Shown piece by piece: positions 17,602 through 26,212 of a stretch of DNA of 46,411 bases. The DNA is from Streptomyces malaysiensis subsp. samsunensis (GTDB taxonomy: Bacteria > Actinomycetota > Actinomycetes > Streptomycetales > Streptomycetaceae), in assembly GCF_024519315.1 (NCBI RefSeq), contig NZ_JANIIC010000072.1, positions 1 to 46,411 on the forward strand, read 5' to 3'. Each line of letters starts with the position of its first letter. Within the stretch, counting starts at the first letter, position 1. The position numbers and the translations under genes were made by a program. The notes below the pieces were generated by a model, which ran no database searches, was not told the origin of the DNA, and was given only the letters and a program-made list of their open reading frames with translations.

Positions 17602-17915
17602 AGATCCGATGGCGGCTTCGGATGGCTGCCGCCCAGCGCGAGGTGTGGACCGGCACCGAGCTGCGGCGACTGCTGGCCGAAAGGGCCGGCCTGGAGCTGT
17701 CCTCGGCGTCGGTGTCCGCGCTGTTCACCAAGGAACCCTCACAGGTGAAGATGACCACGCTGGCGGCGTTGTGCACCGCACTGGAGTGCACCCCCAACGA
17801 CCTCATCGAGGTCGACGCCACCCCCATCGAGCGGCCCGTCACCCCGCCTCGGCCCATCGCCGACATCCCGAAGGCCGTCGGCTCCCCCCGGGGCCGGTCG
17901 ATGCCGCCCTTGTGA
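17598..17915 (+). CDS. XRE-like helix-turn-helix protein
   Basis: 105 residues; the ATG overlaps the recombinase TGA (ATGA). The HTH region includes TGTELRRLLAERAGLELS and SSASVSALFTKEPSQVKMTT, followed by the C-terminal half LAALCTALECTPNDLIEVD typical of small Cro/CI-type proteins, then a proline-rich tail. It probably controls the recombinase operon or assists as a directionality factor. Confidence 0.75.
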   Translation: MKIRWRLRMAAAQREVWTGTELRRLLAERAGLELSSASVSALFTKEPSQVKMTTLAALCTALECTPNDLIEVDATPIERPVTPPRPIADIPKAVGSPRGRSMPPL

Positions 17916-17930
17916 CCTGCGGACATCTCC

Positions 17931-18384
17931 ATGGGCAAGAAACAACGGGACTGCATCACCTGCGGCGGGCCGGTCGGCTATCTCGACCGGCAGCACTGCT
18001 GCCGGTGCCGGCGCTCGCATGACAGAACAGGCAGCGAAGGCGACATGCCCGTCCTGCGGCAAAGACCGCGTGCTCCAGCAGGACACCGGCCGGTGCATCA
18101 CCTGCTCGCGCGTCTGCGGACAGTGCGGCCATCCCGTCCGCTCGCCCCAGAACCGCATGTGCCGGGAATGCCGCCGCCGCGGCGACCGGCTCGCAGTCCA
18201 GCAACCCTGTCCCCGCTGCGGCAAGCCGGGCTATCTCCGTGAGACGACCGGGTGGTGCGGCCATTGCTCCCGGCCCCGGCAGGGCAAACAGCCACCGCGG
18301 GTCTGCCGAGAATGCGGGGCGCTTCGCCGGCACGCCGGTCTGGGGCTCTGCTCGGCCCGCTGGCAGAAGCACCCCGACCGCCCC
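17931..18384 (+). pseudogene. Truncated multi-zinc-ribbon protein
   Basis: From ATG 17931 the protein has CITCGG and CCRCRR; after a one-base frame change near 18015 it continues in the frame of ATG 18019. There it shows repeated CxxC pairs: CPSCGK, CITC, CGQCG, CREC, CPRCGK, CGHC and CREC. At least eight such pairs suggest four zinc ribbons. The coding sequence stops matching at about 18384, where an IS21 remnant begins. From memory, similar zinc ribbons form the N-terminus of a large recombinase-like protein in Streptomyces elements, which would make this the third gene of a mobile unit; that is unverified. Confidence 0.6.
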
Positions 18385-18601
18385 TTCGTTCTCGTCTGCG
18401 GCCTCGACCAGCTCGTTCACCAGCTTCGTGGTGAGGGTGTAGCGGATGCGGTAGCCCTTCATCGCGGCTTCGGTGCCCAGGGTGATGAGCATGTGGGACT
18501 TGCCGGTGCCGGAGTCGCCGATGAGGCAGAGGGGGGTGGCTCTTCTTGATCCATTCGCAGCCGGCGAGGGTGTGGATGGTGGCCAGGTCGATGTTGGGAT
18601 T
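18385..18601 (-). pseudogene. IS21-family IstB fragment
   Basis: On the minus strand the segment reads DLATIHTLAGCEWIKK in one frame and, after a shift, SGTGKSHMLITLGTEAAMKG then LTTKLVNELVEAADE. This is the Walker A region of the IS21 helper ATPase IstB. Neither the start nor the rest of the ATPase is present, so it is a non-functional insertion-sequence scrap. Confidence 0.75.
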
Positions 18602-18708
18602 ACGCACAGAGAGCCCGGACCGAGATGGACGGTAGAATCGACGGCGCGGCACGACTATCGCGTTCCGCTTGTGAGCCGGCCGAGCTGTATAGGTAGTCAC
18701 AGGAAAGA

Positions 18709-19335
18709 GTGCGTGTGCAGTCGCTTCCGAACAAGCCGACGGGTGTTTCTGCGGCGGCCAGGACGGGTCGTCCGCCCGTCAGTTCACGAAGCGAACTTGA
18801 GCGGTTGGGGTTCGAACTCTTCGCACGGAAGGGGTTCGACCGCACGACCATTGACGACATCGCTACCGCTGCGGGCATAGGCCGCCGGACCTTCTTCCGC
18901 TACTTCGCGTCGAAGAACGACCTCGTCTGGGGTGACTTCGAAGCACAGCTCGTCAGACTGGAGGTGCTGCTGGCTTCGGCCGATCCGGCCACTTCGATGA
19001 TGGACGCGCTGCGGTACGCCGTCGTCGAGTTCAACCGTTTCGACCCCGCCGAGGTGTCCTGGCACCGGCAGCGCATGGAGCTCATTCTGCGGGTGCCCAC
19101 CCTGCAGGCCGACTCGACGCTGCGCTACGCATCGTGGCGGGAGGTCGTCACCAGGTTCGCGGCCACACGGACCTGCCTGGCACCGTCCGCCATGCTGCCT
19201 CGCCTCGTCGGCCACTCCGTGCTCGCATCTTGCATCGCCGCGTACGAGCACTGGCTGACGGAGGTGGACAGCGAACTCGACCGCCTGCTGGACGAGGTCC
19301 TGCGAGAACTCACGGCCGGCTTCGGCCGCTACTGA
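18709..19335 (+). CDS. mftR: Mycofactocin system TetR-family regulator MftR
   Basis: About 206-208 residues. GTG 18709 or GTG 18715 may be the start; AGGAAAG (18701-18707) is better spaced for 18715. The TetR HTH is IDDIATAAGIGRRTFFRYFA, preceded by GRPPVSSRSELERLGFELFA. The C-terminal domain shows WHRQRMELILRVPTLQ, characteristic of the MftR family. In mycobacteria MftR represses the mft operon and is released by long-chain acyl-CoA (established knowledge). Its 3' end overlaps the convergent mftF 3' end by 26 bp. A TAGAAT hexamer at about 18631-18636 could be its -10 element. Confidence 0.93.
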   Translation: MRVQSLPNKPTGVSAAARTGRPPVSSRSELERLGFELFARKGFDRTTIDDIATAAGIGRRTFFRYFASKNDLVWGDFEAQLVRLEVLLASADPATSMMDALRYAVVEFNRFDPAEVSWHRQRMELILRVPTLQADSTLRYASWREVVTRFAATRTCLAPSAMLPRLVGHSVLASCIAAYEHWLTEVDSELDRLLDEVLRELTAGFGRY

Positions 19336-20734
19336 CCCTCCGGCGGGGCCGGACGATGCACGGGCGCAGCGCTTTCGTGGAACGCTCCTTGACTGCGGAG
19401 AGCCAGACGCCGCCACCGTAGGCCAGGTCGTCGAGGCGTCGGGCGACGCCGTAACGGACCGGGTCGAGTGCCGTCTTGTCCGTGCGGTACTCGAGAGCGA
19501 CATCGGTGAGGGCGGCGACTGCGGCGGCCCTGCGGACACGGCCCGACAGCGTGCAGCCGAGTGCGGTGAGGGGCCACCAGTGCCGTGTCAGCAGGGCGGA
19601 GGTCTGGCTCAGGGCGCTGGCGGCTCCGTTGGACGTGAGGCGTAGGGCCAGCCGGTACGGGTGTTCGGTGCCGTCGAGCTTGCGGGCGATGCGTACGGCG
19701 GTGACGCCGAGGACCGCGCCGGCGATGGGCACCGACCAGCGTCGCTGGGCGAGCAGGGCCACCATCAGGACGGCGCTCCACGGGGCGAACACCGCCGGGG
19801 CGATGAAATCGGGGTGGCGCCGGGCAAGCGGACCGGCCCCCGTGCCGTACACCGCTTTCCGCAGGAACCAGTCGTCGAGCCGCAGCCGATGCTCGTGAGC
19901 CGCCTCGACAGCAGGCTCGTAGCGGACTCGCCAGCCGTTCTCGATCAGCCGCCAGCACAGGTCGACGTCCTCTCCGACCCTCATCGTCTCGTCGAAACCG
20001 TCCTTCAGGGCGTCGACGCGCGCCACCACACAGGCCGTACTCGCCCAGGAGACAGGGGTACCGGGGCGTACCGCCGCCGGGTTCCGGCCGAGGTCGAGTG
20101 AGGAGCGGACCTCTTCATAGCGTCCGATCCAGTTCGCAGGAGCGTCGGTCGGCAGGCCTACGATGCGGGGTACGACCATGGCGACCCGGGGGTCGGCGAA
20201 ATGCTTGAGCAGAGTCCTGATCGTGTCGGGGGTCAGGACGACGTCGGAGTCGGCGAAGACGACGTAGGGGGTGGTGACCTGTCCCAGTCCCGCGTTGCGT
20301 GCTCCCGCGGGGCCGAGGTTGGTGAGCAGAGCGACCAGACGTGCGCCGTGTTTCGCTGCCACGGCGGCCACCTCTTCAGGGCGGTGCGAAGCGTCGTCGA
20401 CGACGATGACTTGGTGTTCCGTGCCGATGGCGGCAAGGAGGCGGTCGAGTTGGCGAGCACGGTCGCGGACCGGGATGACGACCGTGTAGCGGGGGTCGGG
20501 GCACGGCGGGAGCGCCTCGATGACCGGGTTGGCTATGCCGAACTCCAGCAGCCGGTCCGCCAGGACCGCGCTCGCCCTGTCCGTCACGCGCAGGGTCCTG
20601 TCGGACAGCAGCGGCCTGGCCCGCGGTGCCAGACGGAGCAAGCGGGTGGGGAAACCGCCGAGGAGGGCCCGGCCGCCGTCGACGACACGGGTGTGCCGGT
20701 CGAGGGCGATCACGAATCCGTGTGGGATGGACAT
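19310..20734 (-). CDS. mftF: Mycofactocin glycosyltransferase MftF
   Basis: 474 residues from ATG 20734, sharing one base with the mftDE stop (ATGA). The N-terminal RiPP-recognition-like part is followed by a GT2 domain with YTVVIPVRDRARQLDRLLAA, VIVVDDAS, a DxD-type FADSDV and VGEDVDLCWRL. The C-terminal part has hydrophobic segments and the family tail RRLDDLAYGGGVWLSAVKER. In mycobacteria MftF adds beta-1,4-glucose units to premycofactocin (established). It is the last gene of the leftward mft operon. Confidence 0.93.
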   Translation of the reverse strand: MSIPHGFVIALDRHTRVVDGGRALLGGFPTRLLRLAPRARPLLSDRTLRVTDRASAVLADRLLEFGIANPVIEALPPCPDPRYTVVIPVRDRARQLDRLLAAIGTEHQVIVVDDASHRPEEVAAVAAKHGARLVALLTNLGPAGARNAGLGQVTTPYVVFADSDVVLTPDTIRTLLKHFADPRVAMVVPRIVGLPTDAPANWIGRYEEVRSSLDLGRNPAAVRPGTPVSWASTACVVARVDALKDGFDETMRVGEDVDLCWRLIENGWRVRYEPAVEAAHEHRLRLDDWFLRKAVYGTGAGPLARRHPDFIAPAVFAPWSAVLMVALLAQRRWSVPIAGAVLGVTAVRIARKLDGTEHPYRLALRLTSNGAASALSQTSALLTRHWWPLTALGCTLSGRVRRAAAVAALTDVALEYRTDKTALDPVRYGVARRLDDLAYGGGVWLSAVKERSTKALRPCIVRPRRRVSSGRSRP

Positions 20735-22677
20735 CAGTTCGCGACCTTGCTCTCCACGGCCGAGGGTGACTTCTCGGGCTCGACGAGGTGCCCGCGGCTG
20801 TCGGTGATACCCGCGCTCATGCGGCGGACGGTGAGCGACACCATCAGGTCCAGCAGTCCGCGGCCCTCTTCGGCTGAGGCCCCGGTCGGGTCGCCGAGCA
20901 CGCCGGAGGGAGAGATCGCACGGACTCCTTGAGCAATGAGGTCCGGCATGAGGGTGGCGAGGGGCCGGGTGTCCCCGGCGACGGCCGCGTCCATGCTTAC
21001 GTCCTCGGGTGCCAGGTGCATCATCAACGACGTCTCCGTACGGCCGGCGTGCGCGTCGCTTCCTGGAACGCCACAGCCGGTCCAGGCCACGTCGTGGCCC
21101 TCTTCCCGCATCTGTGAGACGGCGGTGCGCAGGCTTGCCGCGTTGCCGCCGTGGCCGTTGACGAAGACCACGGATCCCGCCCACAGGGACAGCGAGCGCA
21201 CCATTTCCACGAGCACCGAGTGCAGTGCCTCATGGCCGATCGAGACGGTCCCCGGAAAGTGGGCGTGCTCTCCGCTGGCGCTGTAGGGCAGGATCGGCGC
21301 CACCAGCGCCGGGCCGGGCAGTGCCTTCGCCGCCCGCTCGGCGACGGCCCGGGCGATCACGCTGTCCGTCTCCAGAGGCAGGTGCGGGCCGTGCTGTTCC
21401 GTCGATCCGATCGGCACCAGCACCAGGGGCTTCGGCGGAACGGTAGGCCAGGCGTGGCTCGCACGGTTTTGGAAGGCTGCCGGCGGCGTGGTGTCCTTGC
21501 CAGCGCCCAGCGTTCTGGTGAAGCCGGGAGGGATGACCAGGTCTTCGGGCGAGAGTTCGTGAACCGATGCGCGACCCAGCCCAAGAACGGCGGAGTCGAG
21601 GCCGCCGCGCAGGATGTCCAGTACGTTTTCGACGCCGGCCTGCCCGTTCGCGGCAAGGCCCCATAGATAGGCGCGTCCGATCATCACGGCCCGGGCGCCG
21701 AGAGCCAGGGCCTTCGCCATGTCGCCGCCGCGGCGGATGCCGCCGTCGAGGAGGACTTCGACGTCGGCGCCGACCGCTTCCACGATCGAGGGAAGGAAAC
21801 GGATGCTGGCCGGAGTCGTATCGAGGTTGTTCCCGCCGTGGTTGGACACCGACAGAGCCGTGACACCGGCGTCGACGGCCCGCTTGGCGTCGTCGACCCG
21901 GCTGACGCCTTTAAGGAGGAAGGGACCACCCCACTCCTCGCGGAGCCATCTGACGTCGTTCCAGGTCGGGGGCGTGGTCTGCATCCACTCGTGGTAGGCG
22001 CCGAAGAATGTGGGTGCCGGGCCGCCGTCGGAGGGTTTCAGGTTGGGCACGGTGAGGTCCGGAATCCGGCCCGACTTGGCGAACTTCCACAGCCAGCGGG
22101 GCCGGGTGACGACGTTCGGGGTGAGACGGACCATTGTCTTGAGGTCGATCTTCTCCGGGATGGCCGGGCTGCCCCAGTCGCGCCCGTGGGAGAAGGACCA
22201 GTCGAGGGTGACGATGAGCCCCTTGGCGCCGGCCGCGCGGGCCCGGTCCATGCGCTGGACCATGGTGTCGCGGGTGCCGCTCCAGTACAACTGGAAGAAG
22301 GTGTCGGGGTTGGTCTCGGTGACCTCCTCGACCGGCTTGCTGGCGAAGGAACTCAGACCCATGATCACGCCCCGGTTGGCTGCAGCGCGCGCCACGGCCA
22401 CCTCACCGTCCGGGTGCACCGCCTGCACGCCGGTCGGGGAGATGAGGACGGGCAGCGCCGTCTCCACGCCCATCACGGTCGTCGACAGATCGCGCTCAGC
22501 ATGATGACCAACGACACGAGGGGCGAAACCCAGCTCACCGAACGCGGCGAGGTTGTCGTCGATGGTGAGGCCGCGTTCCGATCCAGCGACCAGTGCGCCG
22601 TAGACCGTGCTGGGAAGGTGCTTCTCGGCTCGGCGCTGTGCCTCGGCGACCGTCTCGAACCAGGAATTCCTGCGCAT
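20734..22677 (-). CDS. mftD-mftE: Fused premycofactocin synthase MftD and peptidase MftE
   Basis: 647 residues in a single frame. Residues 1 to about 395 are an FMN-dependent alpha-hydroxy-acid oxidase fold: YWSGTRDTMVQRM, SNHGGNNLD (278-286, with the catalytic-type His280), LLDGGIRRGGDMAKAL and the FMN phosphate site MIGRAYLWG. Residues about 415-647 are a creatininase-type peptidase: GSTEQHGPHLPL, HFPGTVSIGHEA (473-484), NGHGGNAA (507-514) and DAHAGRTETS (541-550). These are MftD, which makes the redox-active dione, and MftE, which releases the Val-Tyr-derived core. The lengths equal the sum of the two normally separate enzymes. It lies 34 bp after mftC. Confidence 0.93.
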   Translation of the reverse strand: MRRNSWFETVAEAQRRAEKHLPSTVYGALVAGSERGLTIDDNLAAFGELGFAPRVVGHHAERDLSTTVMGVETALPVLISPTGVQAVHPDGEVAVARAAANRGVIMGLSSFASKPVEEVTETNPDTFFQLYWSGTRDTMVQRMDRARAAGAKGLIVTLDWSFSHGRDWGSPAIPEKIDLKTMVRLTPNVVTRPRWLWKFAKSGRIPDLTVPNLKPSDGGPAPTFFGAYHEWMQTTPPTWNDVRWLREEWGGPFLLKGVSRVDDAKRAVDAGVTALSVSNHGGNNLDTTPASIRFLPSIVEAVGADVEVLLDGGIRRGGDMAKALALGARAVMIGRAYLWGLAANGQAGVENVLDILRGGLDSAVLGLGRASVHELSPEDLVIPPGFTRTLGAGKDTTPPAAFQNRASHAWPTVPPKPLVLVPIGSTEQHGPHLPLETDSVIARAVAERAAKALPGPALVAPILPYSASGEHAHFPGTVSIGHEALHSVLVEMVRSLSLWAGSVVFVNGHGGNAASLRTAVSQMREEGHDVAWTGCGVPGSDAHAGRTETSLMMHLAPEDVSMDAAVAGDTRPLATLMPDLIAQGVRAISPSGVLGDPTGASAEEGRGLLDLMVSLTVRRMSAGITDSRGHLVEPEKSPSAVESKVAN

Positions 22678-22711
22678 GTGATGTGTCTTTTCTCGTGAGG
22701 GGCGTGAGGGA

Positions 22712-23944
22712 CTACGGGAAGCGCAGCCCGGCCAGCGGGTGCTCCGCGCAGTCGCTCACCGGGGCCCCGTCCAGGTCCTCGCGGCGGCGTACGAGCGTGA
22801 GGTCCACAGGCTTCGAACGCGTGGCCGGGGTGGTGCGGTGGGAGTGGTCGACGGCGGACCTGGGCAGGTGGCTGCGGGCCGGGCGCTGGGCGAGCAGTTG
22901 TTCGCCGTAGCCTTGCACGCACTCGGGGTCGGGGCCGTCCAGCGGCAGCCCGGTGAAGAACTTCGCGGCCATGCAGCCGCCCTTGCAGGTGTCGTAGAAC
23001 GCGCAGGAGCTGCACGATCCCCCGTTCTGCGGGACACGCAGCCGCCGGAAGAGCTCCGAGCCGCGCCATACGCCGGCGAAGCCGAGGGGCTCGCGAACGT
23101 TGCCGGCGAGGAACTCGTCGTGGATGGCGAAGGGGCAGGCGTAGACGTCCCCGACGGGGTCGATGAGGCAGACCACGCGTCCGGCTCCGCAGAGATTGAG
23201 GCCGAGGAGCGCCTCGCCGAAGGCGGAGAGGTGGAAGAAGGAGTCGCCGGTCAAAACGGTCTCGCCGTGTGCCACCAGCCAGTCGTACAGCTCGCGTTGC
23301 TGGCCGGGCAGCGGGTGCAGCTCGTCCCACACGTCGGCGCCGCGTCCGGAGGGGCGCAGGCGAGTCAGGCGCAGTTGGGCGCCGTAGCGGTCGGCGAGGG
23401 CCTTGAAGGCGTCCAACTGCGGGATGTTGTGACGGGTGCACACCACGGAGAGCTTGAAGTTCTTCAAACCGGCCTCGGCGAGGTTCTCCATGGCCCTGAT
23501 CGCCGTGGCGTACGAACCCGCCCCGCGCACCGCGTCGTTGACATCGGCGGTGGCACCGTCGAGGGAGATCTGGACGTCCACGTAGTCGTTGCGGGCCAGG
23601 CGCTCGGCGACTTCGGGGGTGATGCGGACGCCGTTGGTGGAGAACTTCACGCCGACGTGATGGCTGGTGGCGTAGTCCAGCAGCTCGAAGAAGTCGGGGC
23701 GGACTGTGGGCTCGCCGCCACCGATGTTGACGTAGAAGACCTGCATGGCCTCCAGCTCGGCGATGACGGCCTTGGCCTCGGCGGTGCTCAGCTCGCGCGG
23801 GTCGCGGCGGCCGGAGCTGGACAGGCAGTGGCTACAGGACAGGTTGCAGGCGTAGGTCAGTTCCCAGGTCAGGCAGATCGGGGCGTCCAGGCCGTACTCG
23901 AACAGATCGACCAGCCGCGGGCTGCCGTGCGCGGTCGTTTTCAT
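22712..23944 (-). CDS. mftC: Mycofactocin radical SAM maturase MftC
   Basis: 410 residues. The radical SAM cluster motif is Cys33-x3-Cys37-x2-Cys40 in TYACNLSCSHC, followed by NIGGGEPTVRPDF. The C-terminal SPASM domain has the extra cysteines of CGAGRVVC, ACPFA and CSSCAFYDTCKGGC for auxiliary [4Fe-4S] clusters. MftC decarboxylates the C-terminal Tyr of MftA and then forms a lactam with the neighbouring Val (established). The ATG overlaps the mftB stop (ATGA). The C-terminal tail after the SPASM domain is hydrophilic. Confidence 0.95.
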   Translation of the reverse strand: MKTTAHGSPRLVDLFEYGLDAPICLTWELTYACNLSCSHCLSSSGRRDPRELSTAEAKAVIAELEAMQVFYVNIGGGEPTVRPDFFELLDYATSHHVGVKFSTNGVRITPEVAERLARNDYVDVQISLDGATADVNDAVRGAGSYATAIRAMENLAEAGLKNFKLSVVCTRHNIPQLDAFKALADRYGAQLRLTRLRPSGRGADVWDELHPLPGQQRELYDWLVAHGETVLTGDSFFHLSAFGEALLGLNLCGAGRVVCLIDPVGDVYACPFAIHDEFLAGNVREPLGFAGVWRGSELFRRLRVPQNGGSCSSCAFYDTCKGGCMAAKFFTGLPLDGPDPECVQGYGEQLLAQRPARSHLPRSAVDHSHRTTPATRSKPVDLTLVRRREDLDGAPVSDCAEHPLAGLRFP

Positions 23945-24216
23945 GAGGTCCTCCCGACGACCATCGATGAGTGGGCAAGTGTGGCCAACGCCCGTCCGTA
24001 GCGGGGAAGTTCGGCCTCGCGGATACCGGCGGCCAGGAAGGCCTCCCGGGCTGAAGTCGCGTCCGCGAGGGATTGGACGGCCGTCAGCAGACGGCGGTCC
24101 TTCAGGAACGACAGCTTGCGGGTGCCGAAGTGGTAGAGCAGCGCACCGAACGGCTCGGGTCGTACCGAGACCTGCGGGTGCAGGTCCCAGGCACGGTCGA
24201 GATCCATCGTCGACAT
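23941..24216 (-). CDS. mftB: Mycofactocin peptide chaperone MftB
   Basis: 91 residues, a PqqD-like RiPP recognition element. Typical features are DLHPQVSVRPEPFGALLYHF, then TRKLSFLKDRRLLTAVQSL. MftB binds the MftA leader and delivers it to MftC. It lies 22 bp after mftA and overlaps mftC by four bases. Confidence 0.93.
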   Translation of the reverse strand: MSTMDLDRAWDLHPQVSVRPEPFGALLYHFGTRKLSFLKDRRLLTAVQSLADATSAREAFLAAGIREAELPRYGRALATLAHSSMVVGRTS

Positions 24217-24238
24217 GGCAGGCGTCCTCTCAGGCAGC

Positions 24239-24382
24239 TCAGTAGACGCCGCACATGCCGTCGATCGAGACCTCCTCGATCAGGTCGTCGGCCTCGATCA
24301 ACGGCTCAGGAGCGGCGGCCTCCTCGGCGGCGGCCTCCTCGGCGGGGGCCTCGACGGTCTGGGTCGGGTGGAGTTCGTTCAT
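24239..24382 (-). CDS. mftA: Mycofactocin precursor peptide MftA
   Basis: 47 residues from ATG 24382, chosen because GAGGAGG lies five bases upstream. The acidic leader contains an imperfect repeat of EEAAAEEAAA, then PLIEADDLIEEV. The C-terminus SIDGMCGVY is the invariant mycofactocin core; its last two residues, Val-Tyr, become the cofactor. It is the first gene of the leftward operon. Confidence 0.96.
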   Translation of the reverse strand: MNELHPTQTVEAPAEEAAAEEAAAPEPLIEADDLIEEVSIDGMCGVY

Positions 24383-24441
24383 GGGACCTCCTCGATGGCT
24401 TCCAGCGACGGCGCTGTCGTAGGCCAAGAGCCGCCGGTATG

Positions 24442-24472
24442 ATTCTCGGAGACTAATGGCATCAAGTGTCAA
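24442..24472 (-). promoter_or_regulatory. Putative mftA promoter and MftR target
   Basis: On the minus strand TTGACA (24472-24467) is a consensus -35 box, and GAGAAT (24447-24442) with a 19-base spacer is a possible -10. Next to and overlapping the -35, ACTTGATGCCATTAGT (24467-24452) contains ATG-C-CAT flanked by ACT and AGT, a loose dyad that could be an MftR operator. The 180-bp region also serves the divergent mftG. All assignments are by eye. Confidence 0.4.
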
Positions 24473-24562
24473 AAGGAAGGGGTCAGTGACCATGGGTTCT
24501 CCTTCCGAGCCGCGCATGGCCTGTGCCGTGACCGCGCGCTCGGCCGGGCCGGGCGCGCTCCG

Positions 24563-26107
24563 GTGAACCGCCCCGACGTCGTGGTGGTGGGGGCCGGGGC
24601 CTCCGGTGCCGTACTCGCGGCCCGCCTCAGCGAGGACCCGAACCGCAGTGTGCTGCTACTCGAAGCCGGGCTGGTCCCCCGGACCATCTCCGCCTTCGCG
24701 CCCGCCCTGCTGGACGCCCGGCTCGTTCCCGGCGCGCAGCCCGGCCACCCAGGCGTCGAGTCCTACGCAGTGCATCTCACCCCCGAGCATCCATACGATG
24801 TGCCCCGGGGACGCTTCCTCGGCGGCTCGACCACCGTCAACGGCGGCTATTTCGTCAGGGCCCGGCGCAGCGACTTCGAGCGGTGGTCGGCCGCGGGCGG
24901 CGACGCGTGGTCGTACGACCGGCTGCTTCCAATGATGCGCTGCCTGGAGAACGACCTCGATCACGGCGCCGACGAAGTTCACGGAAACGCCGGGCCGGTG
25001 GCGGTCCGGCGCACGGAGCTGAGGCACCCCGCCGCCGCGGCGTTCCAGGCGGCCGCGCGCGAACTGGGCTTCCCCGCGGAACCCGACAAGAACGCCCAGT
25101 CCGCGCCCGGGTTCGGTCCCGTGCCGTCCAACTCCATCGACGGACTGCGCGTCAACACCGGCATCAGCCATCTCCTGGCCGCTCTCGAGCGCCCCAACCT
25201 CACGGTGCAGGGCGACTGCACGGTCCGCCGGGTCGTCGTCAGCCGAGGTCGCGCCACCGGCGTCGTCGTCGAACAGGGCGGACAGCGCACCGTCCTGGAC
25301 GCCGGCGAAGTCGTGCTCTGCGCTGGCGCCTTCGCCTCCCCTCATCTGCTGCACCTCTCCGGAATCGGACCGCGCGCCGAGCTCGAACGCCTCGGCCTTC
25401 CCGTCGTCAAGGACCTCCCAGCCGTCGGCGCCCGCTTCGGCGACCACCCACAGGTGGTTCTGGAGTGGATGCCAAGGCAGCCCCTGGAGGCCCCCACCCG
25501 CACGTGGCTCGGCGGCGCGCTGCATCTGTCGTCGTCCGACGGCGCATACCCCGGAGACCTGGAAATCCTTCAATCGCTCGTCCCCATGACAGGCCTCGTC
25601 AACGGGACGCCGGCCGTACCCGGCGCGCCCCTGGCTTTCCTCGCGTCGGTCCAGTCGCCTCGTTCCAGCGGCCGGCTGCTCACGCTCTCCGCCGACCCGA
25701 CGGTGCCTCCGCGCATCGAGTACGGCTATCTGCGAACCCCGAAGGACAGGCACCGTCTGCGGGATGTGGTACGCACGACCGCAGCTCTGGTCGCCACCCG
25801 CGCCTTCGCAGAGGTCTCCCTCAGGCTGCTGGAACCGTCACCGTGCGTACTGGACGACGACCGGGCGCTGGACCGGTGGACGGCCAGTCGTCTCGGCACG
25901 TCCCAGCACACCTGCGGCACCGTCCCGATGGGGCCCGCCGACGACCCCCGCTCCGCCGTTGACCACTACGGCAGGGTCCACGGCCTCACCGGACTGCGCG
26001 TGGCAGACACCTCGATCCTCCCCATGGCCCCGCTGCGTGGCCCGGCGGCGACCGCCGTCCTCATCGGCGAACTAGTGGCCGACGCCATGCGGCACGATCT
26101 GCCTTGA
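24563..26107 (+). CDS. mftG: Mycofactocin-associated GMC oxidoreductase MftG
   Basis: 514 residues from GTG 24563. It has the N-terminal FAD motif VVVGAGASGAVLAARL ... LLLEAG and the GMC signatures RGRFLGGSTTVNGGYFVR and GAFASPHLLHLSGIGP. The C-terminal catalytic block has His in LGTSQHTCGTVPMG followed by DTSILP. MftG re-oxidises mycofactocinol and links it to the respiratory chain in mycobacteria (established). It is divergent from mftA, so the two share control. Confidence 0.9.
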   Translation: MNRPDVVVVGAGASGAVLAARLSEDPNRSVLLLEAGLVPRTISAFAPALLDARLVPGAQPGHPGVESYAVHLTPEHPYDVPRGRFLGGSTTVNGGYFVRARRSDFERWSAAGGDAWSYDRLLPMMRCLENDLDHGADEVHGNAGPVAVRRTELRHPAAAAFQAAARELGFPAEPDKNAQSAPGFGPVPSNSIDGLRVNTGISHLLAALERPNLTVQGDCTVRRVVVSRGRATGVVVEQGGQRTVLDAGEVVLCAGAFASPHLLHLSGIGPRAELERLGLPVVKDLPAVGARFGDHPQVVLEWMPRQPLEAPTRTWLGGALHLSSSDGAYPGDLEILQSLVPMTGLVNGTPAVPGAPLAFLASVQSPRSSGRLLTLSADPTVPPRIEYGYLRTPKDRHRLRDVVRTTAALVATRAFAEVSLRLLEPSPCVLDDDRALDRWTASRLGTSQHTCGTVPMGPADDPRSAVDHYGRVHGLTGLRVADTSILPMAPLRGPAATAVLIGELVADAMRHDLP

Positions 26108-26152
26108 ACCGGTAGGGTTATTCACGGGTTTCGGTTTCTTGATCAGCAAGGC

Positions 26153-26212
26153 GGACCTGCTCGGTAGCCTGGCGTTTGCGACGACGTCAGATCTCTACCG
26201 GGGCAGGTCCGT
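26153..26212. repeat. Inverted repeat downstream of mftG
   Basis: CGGACCTGCTCGGTAG (26153-26168) pairs with CTACCGGGGCAGGTCCG (26196-26212) with one bulge, separated by 27 bases. It may terminate the mftG transcript, or mark the end of the IS630 scrap that follows. The large loop makes a simple terminator doubtful. Confidence 0.45.

Noticed and set aside
22739..24001. Long open frame opposite mftC (and similar ones opposite mftDE, xth and the SGNH hydrolase)
   Set aside because: Antisense frames stay open because of GC-rich third codon positions; composition is low-complexity and no family motif is visible, while the mft genes on the other strand have full signatures.
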